Assembly: GCA_034440575.1 (NCBI GenBank)
Contig: JAOTOL010001432.1
Span: 288,501-352,500, forward strand
Origin: Imbricaverruca yamaguchii
Taxonomy: Eukaryota > Arthropoda > Thecostraca > Neoverrucidae
DNA: 64,000 nt
Direction of reading: 5' to 3'
Position 1 is the stretch's first letter; every line of letters begins with the position of its first letter. The position numbers and the translations under genes are program-made. Below are positions 38,001 through 50,000 of the stretch, piece after piece. The notes beneath the pieces are model-generated. The model saw only the letters and a program-made list of their open reading frames with translations. It was not told the DNA's origin and made no database searches.

Positions 38001-41000
38001 TTTACGACACATCGACCGTTGAGTCACATAGCGCCGCCAATCTCTCACGCCGATTGGTCGCGGGTGAAGAGTAGCGACAGGTGAGACTCGAACCCACAAC
38101 ATTTCGATTGTGAGGCGAGCAACTTACCCATAGACTACTCTTCTCAGCTACGCATACGGGACCTCGCAGCAAACAGCCTGTGCAACGGACAGTGCGTCTA
38201 CGCAGTGATGTATCACGCGGTCCACTTCTCATGTCGAACTAAACATAGAAGCACTATGTCGATAAACGCCGTTATAACAGGCTGATATTCAGATTGTTGT
38301 CTTCAGTGGTTAGCCAGATCAGATAATAGTTTGCATGTTCAAACTGTTTAATATTTTAACTCTTCCCATCGGGGCGGGGATGGCCGAGTGGTTCAGGTGT
38401 CGGGCTATGGGTACCAAAGGTCCCGAGTTCGACTCTAGCGCCACTCAGGACATTTCCCAATCCCGCGGCCCACCGGCGAAACAGTGTGGGCGGCGCCATT
38501 AGGCGTGAATGTGCATAAAGTGTGTCGTGAACCAACCAATAAACAATAAACAAACAACTCTTCCCATCAACTCGTTAATACTTCCAAGGAACTAGTGCGT
38601 GGCATGTGAACTTCGGCTCACCTGGCGCACCACCTCAGCCGATCCACACGGGAACACCACCCAGCGCCATGTGCCGCGTGTCTGTCCGGCCCCGTGTGCC
38701 TGTCCAGCCCCGTGTGCCGTGCACCTGTTCGACCCCGTGTGCCATGTGCCGTGTGCCTGTCCAGCCCCGTGTGCCGTGCACCTGTCCGACCCCGTGTGCC
38801 ATGTGCCGTGTGCCTGTCCAGCCCGTGTGCCTGTCCGGCCCCGTGTGCCTGTCGGGCCCCGTGTGCCTGTCCAGCCCCGTGTGCCGTGCACCTGTCCGAC
38901 CCCGTGTGCCATGTGCCGTGTGCCTGTCCAGCCCCATGTGCCTGTCCGGCCCCGTGTGCCTGTCCAGCCCCGTGTGCCGTGCACCTGTCCGACCCCGTGT
39001 GCCATGTGCCGTGTGCCTGTCCAGCCCCGTGTGCCGTGCACCTGTCCGACCCCGTGTGCCATGTACCATGTGCCTGTCCAGCCCCGTGTGCCTGTCCGGC
39101 CCCGTGTGCCTGTCGGGCCCCGTGTGCCTGTCGGGCCCCGTGTGCCTGTCGGGCTCCGTGTGCCTGTCGGGCCCCGTGTGCCTTGTGCTTAGCCGGCCCC
39201 GTGCGCCTGCCCTGCCCCGTGTGCCGTGTACCGGTCCTGCCCCGTGTGCCGTGTGCCTGTACGGCCCCGTGTGCCGGTCCTGCCCCGTGTGCCGTGTGCA
39301 TGTACGGCCCCGTGTGCCTGTCCTGGCCCCGTGTGCCGTGCACCGGTCCTGGCCCCGCGTGCCGTGCACCGGTCCTGCTCCGTGTGCCGGTCCTGGCCCC
39401 GTATGCCGTGCACTGGTCCTGCTCCGTGTGCCGTGTGCCTGTACGGCCCCGCGTGCCTGTCCGGCAGCCACACCTGTATGCGGACGGCGGCCGCCTCGAT
39501 GGCGCCGTCCATGGCGGCCATCTCCTGGTCGACCATCGAGGCGATCTGCTGCCCGCTGACGGCGTGCAGCGACTCGACGACCCGCTCAGTGAGCTCGGCC
39601 AGCTGGCTGAGGTGGGCGCGCACGGCGGCGGCTGGCGGGCCGCGCTCGCCGCCCGCCGTCCGGTGGGTGGCGATCAGCTGGAGAGCGGCCACCGCCAGAC
39701 CGGCACACACGGCCGACATCTCTGGCGACGTCCGGTCACCGTCACATAACAGTGTTACATGTGGCACACACGGCAGACGTCTCTGGCGACGTCCGGTCAC
39801 CGTCACATAACAGTGTTACATGTGGCACACATGGCAGACATCTCTGGCGACGTCCGGTCACCGTCACATAACAGTGTTACATGCGGCACACATGGCAGAC
39901 ATCTCTGGCGACGTCCGGTCACCGTCACATAACAGTGTTACATGCGGCACACATGGCAGACATCTCTGGCGACGTCCGGTCACCGTCACATAACAGTGTT
40001 ACATGCGGCACACATGGGAGACATCTCTGGCGACGTCCGGTCACCGTCACATAACAGTGTCACATGTGGCACACACGGCCGACATCTCTGGCGACGTCCG
40101 GTCACCGTCACATAACAGTGTAACATGCGGTATACACGGCCGACATCTCTGGCGACGTCCGGTCACCGTCACATAACAGTGTCACATGTGGCACACACGG
40201 CCGACATCTCTGGCGACGTCCGGTCACCGTCACATAACAGTGTCACATGTGGCACACACGGCCGACATCTCTGGCGACGTCCGGTCACCGTCACATAACA
40301 GTGTCACATGTGGCACACACGGCCGACATCTCTGGCGACGTCCGGTCACCGTACATAACAGTGTCACATGTGGCACACACGGCCGACATCTCTGGCGACG
40401 TCCAGCCACCGTCACATAACAGTGTCACATGTGGCACACACGGCCGACATCTCTGGCGACGTCCAGCCACCGTCACGTAACAGTGTAACATGCGGTATAC
40501 ACGACCGACATCTCTGGCGACGTCCGGTCACCGTCACATAACAGTGTAACATGCGGTATACACGGCCGACATCTCTGGCGACGTCCGGTCACCGTCGCAT
40601 AACAGTGTCACATGTGGCACACACGGCCGACATTTCTGGCGACGTCCGGTCACCGTCACATAACAGTGTCACATGTGGCACACACGGCCGACATCTCTGG
40701 CGACGTCCGGTCACCGTCACATAACAGTGTCACATGTGGCACACACGGCCGACATCTCTGGCGACGTCCGGTCACCGTCACATAACAGTGTCACATGTGG
40801 CACACACGGCCGACATCTCTGGCGACGTCCAGCCACCGTCACATAACAGTGTCACATGTGGCACACACGGCCGACATCTCTGGCGACGTCCAGCCACCGT
40901 CACATAACAGTGTAACATGCGGTATACACGGCCGACATCTCTGGCGACGTCCGGTCACCGTCACATAACAGTGTAACATGCGGTATACACGGCCGACATC

Positions 41001-44000
41001 TCTGGCGACGTCCGGTCACCGTCACATAACAGTGCCACATGTGGCACACGCGGCCGACATCTCTGGCGACGTCCGGTCACCGTCACACATCAGTGTCACA
41101 TGTGGCACACACGGCCGACATCTCTGGCGACGTCCGGTCACCGTCACACATCAGTGTCACATGTGGCACACACGGCCGACATCTCTGGCGACGTCCGGTC
41201 ACCGTCACATAACAGTGTAACATGCGGTATACACGGCCGACATCTCCGGCGACGTCCGGCCATCGTCACACAACAACAGATCACATGTGGGCAGCCGTGT
41301 CAAACTCTGCAGGAAACAGCAGATCAGTTGTATTACGCCACTAACAGCGATGAAAATATATCTTCAAATTTCACCTCCAGCGACTATCGGATGGGATACC
41401 CTTCTGTATATTGGAGACAGTATCCTGTGTCAGATGGACGGAAGAGGCCTCAACGTATCCTAGCAAAATTATAGAGACTATACCTTCTACCGGACAGAGT
41501 GTATGTTCTTCAAATTGGATGCCAGTGGCGGACCCCTCTCTTGGCTACACGTTGTAGACCGTACATTATTCCGACTGGGTGTCAGATACTTGTATTTTCT
41601 TGATTAAATGGCATGACTTTTCTGTTCCCAACGAGACGCAAAAAACGGTACTTTCTCTCAGCAGGACCTCGCATGCTACGCGTTCCTCAGGCCGAACGCC
41701 ACAGACAAACCTTTTCACAGCTGGACACCATAAACGGCATTTTGCTTGATGTGGACCCCAGGCTGCACCCTGCAGCTAAATGCATACAACTGCATCTTCT
41801 CCCGGCTGATTGTTCGAGATGGTGCTCTCCCAGCTGGACACCTACATCAAACCTGGATGCGACAGACCATACCCTCCGTCAGCCGGACCAGTGACTGTAC
41901 CTTCTCCCAGCTGGATGTTTGGACTGATGTTTGAGGTTGCTTTTCCGTGCAGCACGAACTGTGACGTCAGGTGGGCGAACATGAGTAGCCGGCCGGGCTG
42001 GGTGGCGTCGAGGCCGGCCTCTGACACCGGCTCCAGGGCCTGCCGCACCGCTGGCACCACGCTCACCAGGTACTCTGCCAGAGGCAGAACAGTCAGTCAG
42101 TGCTGAATCACACCCTTGCAATGTCTCATTCACCAGCAATCAAGCTGTCCAAGTTATCGCAATCAAGCTGTCCAAGTTGTTGGACACCGAACCGCTGGAG
42201 ATATTTCTATGCTGTGATATTATGGAATGGCGCCAATTATATGCAATGAACCACTAGGCTGTCAATATTAAGATGGCAAGTATATACTAGATTGACAGGT
42301 CCAACGATCGCAAGGAAACGCCTGACGTAGTGTCAGAGGGGTTCTAGATACGACGAGACTACCAACCGGACAGAGTAGGCTTCTGCAGCCATCGGATACG
42401 GGCTCCGTTATCTCGCGGGGTTATGAAGTACCACCTGCTGGGTTGTCAAACTTCTTTGGCGCTCACCTGGCGTACAGGTGACGGCGGAAAACATGGGGTT
42501 GTCAAACTCATCGAGAGATCGCTGCACCATCTGCTCGGCAGTTGTGACCGACTCGCCTGTGGGCAGCGTACAGAGGTAACCGGACCGGGTCTTCAGAGTC
42601 TCGCCTCCCGTCCCTGGTTCGTCGTCGGGGCGGGGATGGCCGAGTGGTTAAGATGTTGGCTCTGGGTACCAAATGTCCTGGGCTCGACACCAGCGCCGCT
42701 CGGAACATTTCCCAATCCCGCGGCCCATCGGCGAGACAGTGTGGGTGGCGCCATTAGCCGTGAATATGCAGAAAGTACGTCGTGAATCACCCAATAAACA
42801 AACAACTGGTTGGCCGTCACAGTCCCAGGGGTGACCCCTCCACAGGTCCGCGGGCACCGCCACAGGGGTGTCTGATAATGACCCTGCCACAGGTCCGCGG
42901 GCACCGCCACAGGGGTGTCTGATAATGGCCCCTCCACAGGTCCGCGGGCACCGCCACAGGGGTGTCTGATAATGGCCCCTCCACAGGTCCGCGGGCACCG
43001 CCACAGGGGTGTCTGATACCCAACTAGCCATAAGCACTGCGACAACGGAATCCGGTGTACTGGGCTTCTGGAGACTGTCTCATGCACGGAACGCCTGGGG
43101 TGTCCATCCAACGTGCAAGGACGACTGTTGTTCTGGACTCCAGATAACTTTCTGATGGATGTAAACATCGCAGCACCTCTAGAGTCGGGAAAAGTGACAT
43201 GCCTCAACGTGAGGGTCTGTCCAACAACTGCTCGTGGAAAGTGCCTGCCATTGGTTTACACCCATTGCAATCAGCAAGAGCTTTTTGTTATGAACACGAA
43301 CATAGCCCATCGGAAGCCCCTGCCAGCTCCCTCCCAGTTGGGATTCCGGACAGACCAGGCGGATGTGGCGCGGGGCGACGGCTTCATGTGTGTGTGGCAC
43401 GGAGATACGTCAGCTGTAACCTTTTGTGGATGGAGGCCGAGCAGAACGATAGACGAACAGACAAACGTGGTTGCGCGAGGTGAGGGGAGACAACTGAGGA
43501 CGTGAGAGAACAGGAATGCGCAGACAACTGACCGAGCGCACGCGCCGCTTGCGCCGCCTGTTCCTCGCCGTGCCGTTTGCGCTCCGCCTCGCCGTCGGCC
43601 AACAGTTGTCGGCAGCGTGCCAGCTGCTCGTCCCGCTCCAGCTGCGTCGAGCTGGCGGCGGTCTTTTGCAGCTGCAGCTCGCCTTCCAAAGCGGCGCGCT
43701 CGCTGCGGCACTGCTGCAGCTCCGTCTGGGAAGACGCCGCGTCTGTTACGGCGGCCCTCGTGGTCCTCCGTCTGGGAAGACGCCGCGTCTGTTACGGCGG
43801 CCCTCGTGGTCCTCCGCTGGGAAGACGTCTGTTAGGGCCCTCGTGGTCCTCCGTCTGGGAATACGCCGCGTTGTTACGGCGGCCCTGTGGTCCTCCGTCT
43901 GAACTGGGAAGACGCCGCGTCTGTTACGGCGGCCCTCGTGGTCCTCCGTCTGGGAAGACGCCGCGTCTGTTACGGCGGCCCTCGTGGTCCTCCGTCTGGG

Positions 44001-47000
44001 AAGACGAAACGCCGCGTCTGTTACGGCGGCCCTCGTGGTCCTCCGTCTGGGAATACGCCGCGTCTGTTACGGCGGCCCTCGTGGTCCTCCGTCTGGGAAT
44101 ACGCCGCGTCTGTTACGGCGGCCCTCGTGGTCCTCCGTCTGGGAATACGCCGCGTCTGTTACGGCGGCCCTCGTGGTCCTCCGTCTGGGAATACGCCGCG
44201 TCTGTTACGGCGGCCCTCGTGGTCCTCCGTCTGGGAAGACGCCGCGTCTGTTACGGCGGCCCTCGTGGTCCTCCGTCTGGGAAGACGCCGCGTCTGTTAC
44301 GGCGGCCCTCGTGGTCCTCCGTCTGGGAAGACGCCGCGTCTGTTACGGCGGCCCTCGTGGTCCTCCGTCTGGGAATACGCCGCGTCTGTTACGGCGGCCC
44401 TCGTGGTCCTCCGTCTGGGAATACGCCGCGTCTGTTACGGCGGCCCTCGTGGTCCTCCGTCTGGGAATACGCCGCGTCTGTTACGGCGGCCCTCGTGGTC
44501 CTCCGTCTGGGAAGACGCCGCGTCTGTTACGGCGGCCCTCGTGGTCCTCCGTCTGGGAAGACACCGCGTCTGTTACGGCGGCCCTCGTGGTCCTCCGTCT
44601 GGGAAGACGCCGCGTCTGTTACGGCGGCCCTCGTGGTCCTCCGTCTGGGAAGACGCCGCGTCTGTTACGGCGGCCCTCGTGGTCCTCCGTCTGGGAAGAC
44701 GCCGCGTCTGTTACGGCGGCCCTCGTGGTCCTCCGTCTGGGAAGACGCCGCGTCTGTTACGGCGGCCCTCGTGGTCCTCCGTCTGGGAAAGCGTCTGTTA
44801 CGGCGGGCCCTCGTGGTCCTCCGTCTGGGAATACGCCGCGTCTGTTACGGCGGCCCTCGTGGTCCTCCGTCTGGGAATACGCCGCGTCTGTTACGGCGGC
44901 CCTCGTGGTCCTCCGTCTGGGAATACGCCGCGTCTGTTACGGCGGCCCTCGTGGTCCTCCGTCTGGGAATACGCCGCGTCTGTTACGGCGGCCCTCGTGG
45001 TCCTCCGTCTGGGAATACGCCGCGTCTGTTACGGCGGCCCTCGTGGTCCTCCGTCTGGGAAGACACCGCGTCTGTTACGGCGGCCCTCGTGGTCCTCCGT
45101 CTGGGAATACGCCGCGTCTGTTACGGCGGCCCTCGTGGTCCTCCGTCTGGGAAGACGCCGCGTCTGTTACGGCGGCCCTCGTGGTCTCTCTGGGAAACGC
45201 CGCTCTGTTACGGCGGCCTCGTGGTCCTCCGTCTGGGAAGACGCCGCGTCTGTTACGGCGGCCCTCGTGGTCCTCCGTCTGGGAATACGCCGCGTCTGTT
45301 ACGGCGGCCCTCGTGGTCCTCCGTCTGGGAAGACGCCGCGTCTGTTACGGCGGCCCTCGTGGTCCTCCGTCTGGGAATACGCCGCGTCTGTTACGGCGGC
45401 CCTCGTGGTCCTCCGTCTGGGAATACGCCGCGTCTGTTACGGCGGCCCTCGTGGTCCTCCGTCTGGGAAGACACCGCGTCTGTTACGGCGGCCCTCGTGG
45501 TCCTCCGTCTGGGAAGACGCCGCGTCTGTTACGGCGGCCCTCGTGGTCCTCCGTCTGGGAATACGCCGCGTCTGTTACGGCGGCCCTCGTGGTCCTCCGT
45601 CTGGGAAGACGCCGCGTCTGTTACGGCGGCCCTCGTGGTCCTCCGTCTGGGAATACGCCGCGTCTGTTACGGCGGCCCTCGTGGTCCTCCGTCTGGGAAT
45701 ACGCCGCGTCTGTTACGGCGGCCCTCGTGGTCCTCCGTCTGGGAATACGCCGCGTCTGTTACGGCGGCCCTCGTGGTCCTCCGTCTGGGAAGACACCGCG
45801 TCTGTTACGGCGGCCCTCGTGGTCCTCCGTCTGGGAATACGCCGCGTCTGTTACGGCGGCCCTCGTGGTCCTCCGTCTGGGAAGACACCGCGTCTGTTAC
45901 GGCGGCCCTCGTGGTCCTCCGTCTGGGAAGACACCGCGTCTGTTACGGCGGCCCTCGTGGTCCTCCGTCTGGGAAGACACCGCGTCTGTTACGGCGGCCC
46001 TCGTGGTCCTCCGTCTGGGAAGACACCGCGTCTGTTACGGCGGCCCTCGTGGTCCTCCGTCTGGGAAGACGCCGCGTCTGTTACGGCGGCCCTCGTGGTC
46101 CTCCGTCTGGGAAGACACCGCGTCTGTTACGGCGGTCCCCAGGGCCCTTAGTCTGTGGCGATACCGCATATGCTACGGCGGTCCCCAGGGCCCTTAGTCT
46201 GTGGCGAAACCGCATGTTATGATGAATTGGGGTTTAGGGGCGCGTCGACTGCTATGGTCATTTTGCACCCATAACTGTGTTTACAGGCTAACTACTATGC
46301 TCCTACAGTAGGCAGCAAGATATAATATTCAGGGACGGCGATAGATAACATCAAAATTTGAACCGCATATGTTACGGCGGTCCCCAAAGCCCCACTGTGT
46401 GGAGAGATGCCGCGTCTGTTACGGCGGCCCTCATGGTCCTCCGTCTGTGGCGATACCGCATATGTTACAGCGGTCCCAAAAGCCCCTCCGTGTGGGGAGA
46501 TGCCGCGTCTGTTACGGCGTTCCCCAGGGTACTCCATGTGGGGAGATACCGAGTCTGCTATGGCAGTCTGTGTGGGTCCATGTCCCGATGTAGAGACGTG
46601 TCTGTGGCTACCCCGCCACTACTGCAGGCGGTTCGGCTGGTGTTGTCACGTGCGATGACACCATACACACGCCGGTGTAGGGCGCCCACGAGGCCGCCGA
46701 CAGCAATGTGACGTCACCAGGAGACAAGTGAGCCCCAGAGAGATCAGGAGTACCAGGAGCCTGGACAAATCACAGTCAGGCGCCGCCAGGCGCCTGACTG
46801 TGAAGGGAACAGAGTGTGAAGGGAACACTGCTGTTGTCAGTGTTCCCTTCACACTCTGCGCACTGCTCCCATAGCCGACGCTACCATTAACTTGTCAACT
46901 GCTGTCACAGCAGCTATCGGAGAAGTTCTCGGAACAATGACACCTCCAACACATTGACACCACCCGAACAAGCCAACACTACTCCTGAACAATGCACACC

Positions 47001-50000
47001 GGTTTGGCACAGCAGCTACCGGAGAAGTCAGCTTCATCAGCGGTCTGCTCTGTCTACCTCTGACGTCTTGGCTATACGCACCTGCAGAGTGGCCAGCTCA
47101 GTGGAGCGTGCCTCTGACTGTTGCAGCTGCTCCTCGGCCACCGACCGCTCCTGGCTGATGCTGGACAGCTGCAGCTGCAGGGTCGCGTGCGCCGCCTCAG
47201 CCTGCTCGCGCAAACGCTGCTGCGCGATCAGGGCCTGGTCGACATCTGCCTTGCTCCGGATCAGCCGGATGTGCTCCTCCCGCAGCTGCTGGTACACGCC
47301 CTTCATCTTCTGGAACTTGTCGTCGGCCGCCTTAGCGCTCTGGCTGGCCGCGGCGGCGGCCACCTCGCCGCGAGCCACCAGCTGACCGGCCAGCTCGGCG
47401 TGACTCTCGCGCTGGGCCTGCAGCAGCGACTCGCGCTCGGCCAGCTGCAGCTCGAGCTGCTCGATGCGCGCCCGCCCGGCCACCACTTCCTGCTGGCGGG
47501 CGAACAGCAGCTGGCGAAGATGCTCCTCCATATTGGGTCGCGGCGGCGGCGGTGGAGGAGGAGGCGGGGACTCGTGCACCATGTCCAGCGGGTCCACCAG
47601 AGACCTGTTGTTGTCATCGGGTTTTAGGGGCGCACCAACTGAATGGGCTACACAGTGCCCATAACTACGTCAATCGAGTCAGATAGAAACACATCAAGGT
47701 TACGGTGAAGTAAGGGATAATAGCACGCATCACATGATACTATGACAATTCACGACCAAATTATTATATAGTCAGAAAATACTTGGTATCCATATGATAC
47801 CCTTGCCATCGAGAGTACCCCACGTCAAAACCGACTGTAGAAATGAACAGGAAGAGTTCAGCAACATAACGCGATCCATCACCCATCAGTTCCACCAGAG
47901 TGCACGACGAGAGTCCCAAGGAGCGGCGACGTTCCACTTCGATATAGCGACGTGAGAATATGGGTTACAGGTGATCGCCGCAGGGCGGACATGCTGGTCG
48001 TTCTTCCAGAGAAGGTAGCGGTGTGAAAAGCACGTGTCCTAGACGATACGGAGAACGTTTCCTCGGGACTCGATCGTCACGAGCACGACTGTCACGCAGC
48101 CAAGCGAGTTCATAACGCTGTCAGTTTCCTAGCCAGTAAAATAATCCACTTGTTGCAGAAACAGGCAGATATACTTGAGTGAGCATCTTGGAGGGGTGGC
48201 AAGTGACGAGTGGACGGTGCATTCGCCGAACATTCGGCTGCTGCTTCAGCGAGACGTAACTACCAATTCTCACGTGGCTTACGTTCCGGGACAATACAAC
48301 ACTTTTCCCTCGGCAAAGGAATAAAGGAGCATTGTCTTGAATGTCTTGCACTAGCGAGTTAGATGGGAAAAATACGCCCAGTGCTAAAAGGTTGGTGGTC
48401 TAACAAGATAAGGTGCACATTTAGTCCTTCACCTGAATAAAAGAAAGAGCCTTGACAATTTCCACGGGTTCTGCTGTTGAACGGACGCAGATGATGAACG
48501 TGCAAAGCAACGAGCTGGGTTACAATACACAAAGGTGCTACCTACACCCCTATCCGTTTTAGAGCCATTGGTCCATCGGCCGTATGGTCTATATGGCTCG
48601 TGCTGGCAGCTCTGAAATGATACGGTGCCTTGTTTGTGGGTCCCGGCCACAGATAGATCACCTTGTGGGGATCAACTCACATGGGGCAGTTCTGACTGGC
48701 GTTGCTCCGAGGTCACCATACTGCTTAAACCCACTCTCTTGCAGTACTTCCCGAATTTGCAAACATAACGTATTCAGGTGCGACAACAGCTTTGGAAGGT
48801 TGGAAGGGAACTGTGGAAGGGATGCAAAACACTTCTACATGAGTGCCTTAAAGTGTTCCTTGTAAGTAAGACGAGCGTGGAAAAAAACTCCCAAAATCGA
48901 GCAACGCCCTGAAAGGTAACTGGTCGGACAACAGGATTTCGACAGTTCAAGCAACGCGAGCAAAATGTATACAAACTCTTTTTGCTACCGAGAAACAAAA
49001 CCTATCCTCGGACCTCCACCCTTCCAAGCAAGATACCGCCAACTGCAGCTGCCGCACCATCGATGGTGCACTAGATGTGCAACACCAAATAGCGACGTCA
49101 TCCACGAACAGTGATCTGCCTACACTTCGGGGAAGGGGCTCGAAGATATCGTTCAACATGATGGCGAACATCGTCACGCCTAGCACACTTCCCTGCGGTA
49201 CCCCAGCTGTATGTGAGTACTTGTCTGACAGTTAGTCTCCGACGCCAGAGACAAAAAAAAACGTCCCGACAAAAAGCGTTCGAGGAAGAGACCGAAAGAG
49301 CAGACTTGGTTGTTCAGTTGGTTAGAGCGCTGACCCGATCGGTCCCCCCTCCTGGCAAGACAGGCTTCGAGTCGCTTCGTGCGCTCGCATTTAGCCCCCA
49401 GCTGGTAGGGGCAGTTGGCAACTGGCTCGATGAGGCTGGGGACGAGCTATCGGGCGGACGTGTCGTTACATTGACGGCACGTTAAACTGGCGGTCAAAAT
49501 TATGCTGTTGAACTGACGTTCACGGATGGGGTGGTGGGACCAGGGTTCACGCAAAAAGCTCTGTCTGTCAATACGATCCTGGACCACAAAACCACTTCAG
49601 CAAAAGCACGAGCTAAATTTATTTGTATTAAAGAGCCGCAAGACACGCAGGAGAGACGACACGCAGCTCACCTGTCGGATGATTCGAGCATGTCGACCAG
49701 CAGGTCCGACTCCTCCTCTTCCTCTGGCAGGATCACGGCAGCCTCCACCTGGTCACTCAGCTGACGCACTCGGAAGAAGTTTGGCGGACCCTGCAACACG
49801 ACAGCGTTGGTGTGGTGGTCACGTCAATGTCTGGCACCACCTAGGTCGGGTCAGCACACGACACCCGCTGCACCAGATGTGCCGCCGACATAGTAGCAGT
49901 AGCGGCGCCAGGACGGCGCCTTAATGCGTTCTTTGTGGAATGAGGTGATAAACTTAGTAATTAGAAAAGATACGTGCTACACGTGAAAGAAACTGACACT

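Noticed and set aside
38594..39806. Overlapping 200-350-codon frames on both strands (Cys/Pro/Val or Gly/His/Thr rich)
   Set aside because: 18-bp repeat artefacts. Only the minus-strand part 39,474-39,721 is a real exon.
39716..41275. CRISPR-like regular array
   Set aside because: Units are contiguous with no unique spacers, and the sequence is eukaryotic. It is a 61-bp minisatellite.
43577..46222. Open frames of 737-881 codons on the plus strand
   Set aside because: The 46-bp tandem unit has no plus-strand stop, so all three frames are open. The minus strand there is HIP1R intron 7. Arg/Ser/Pro-rich repeats with no domain.
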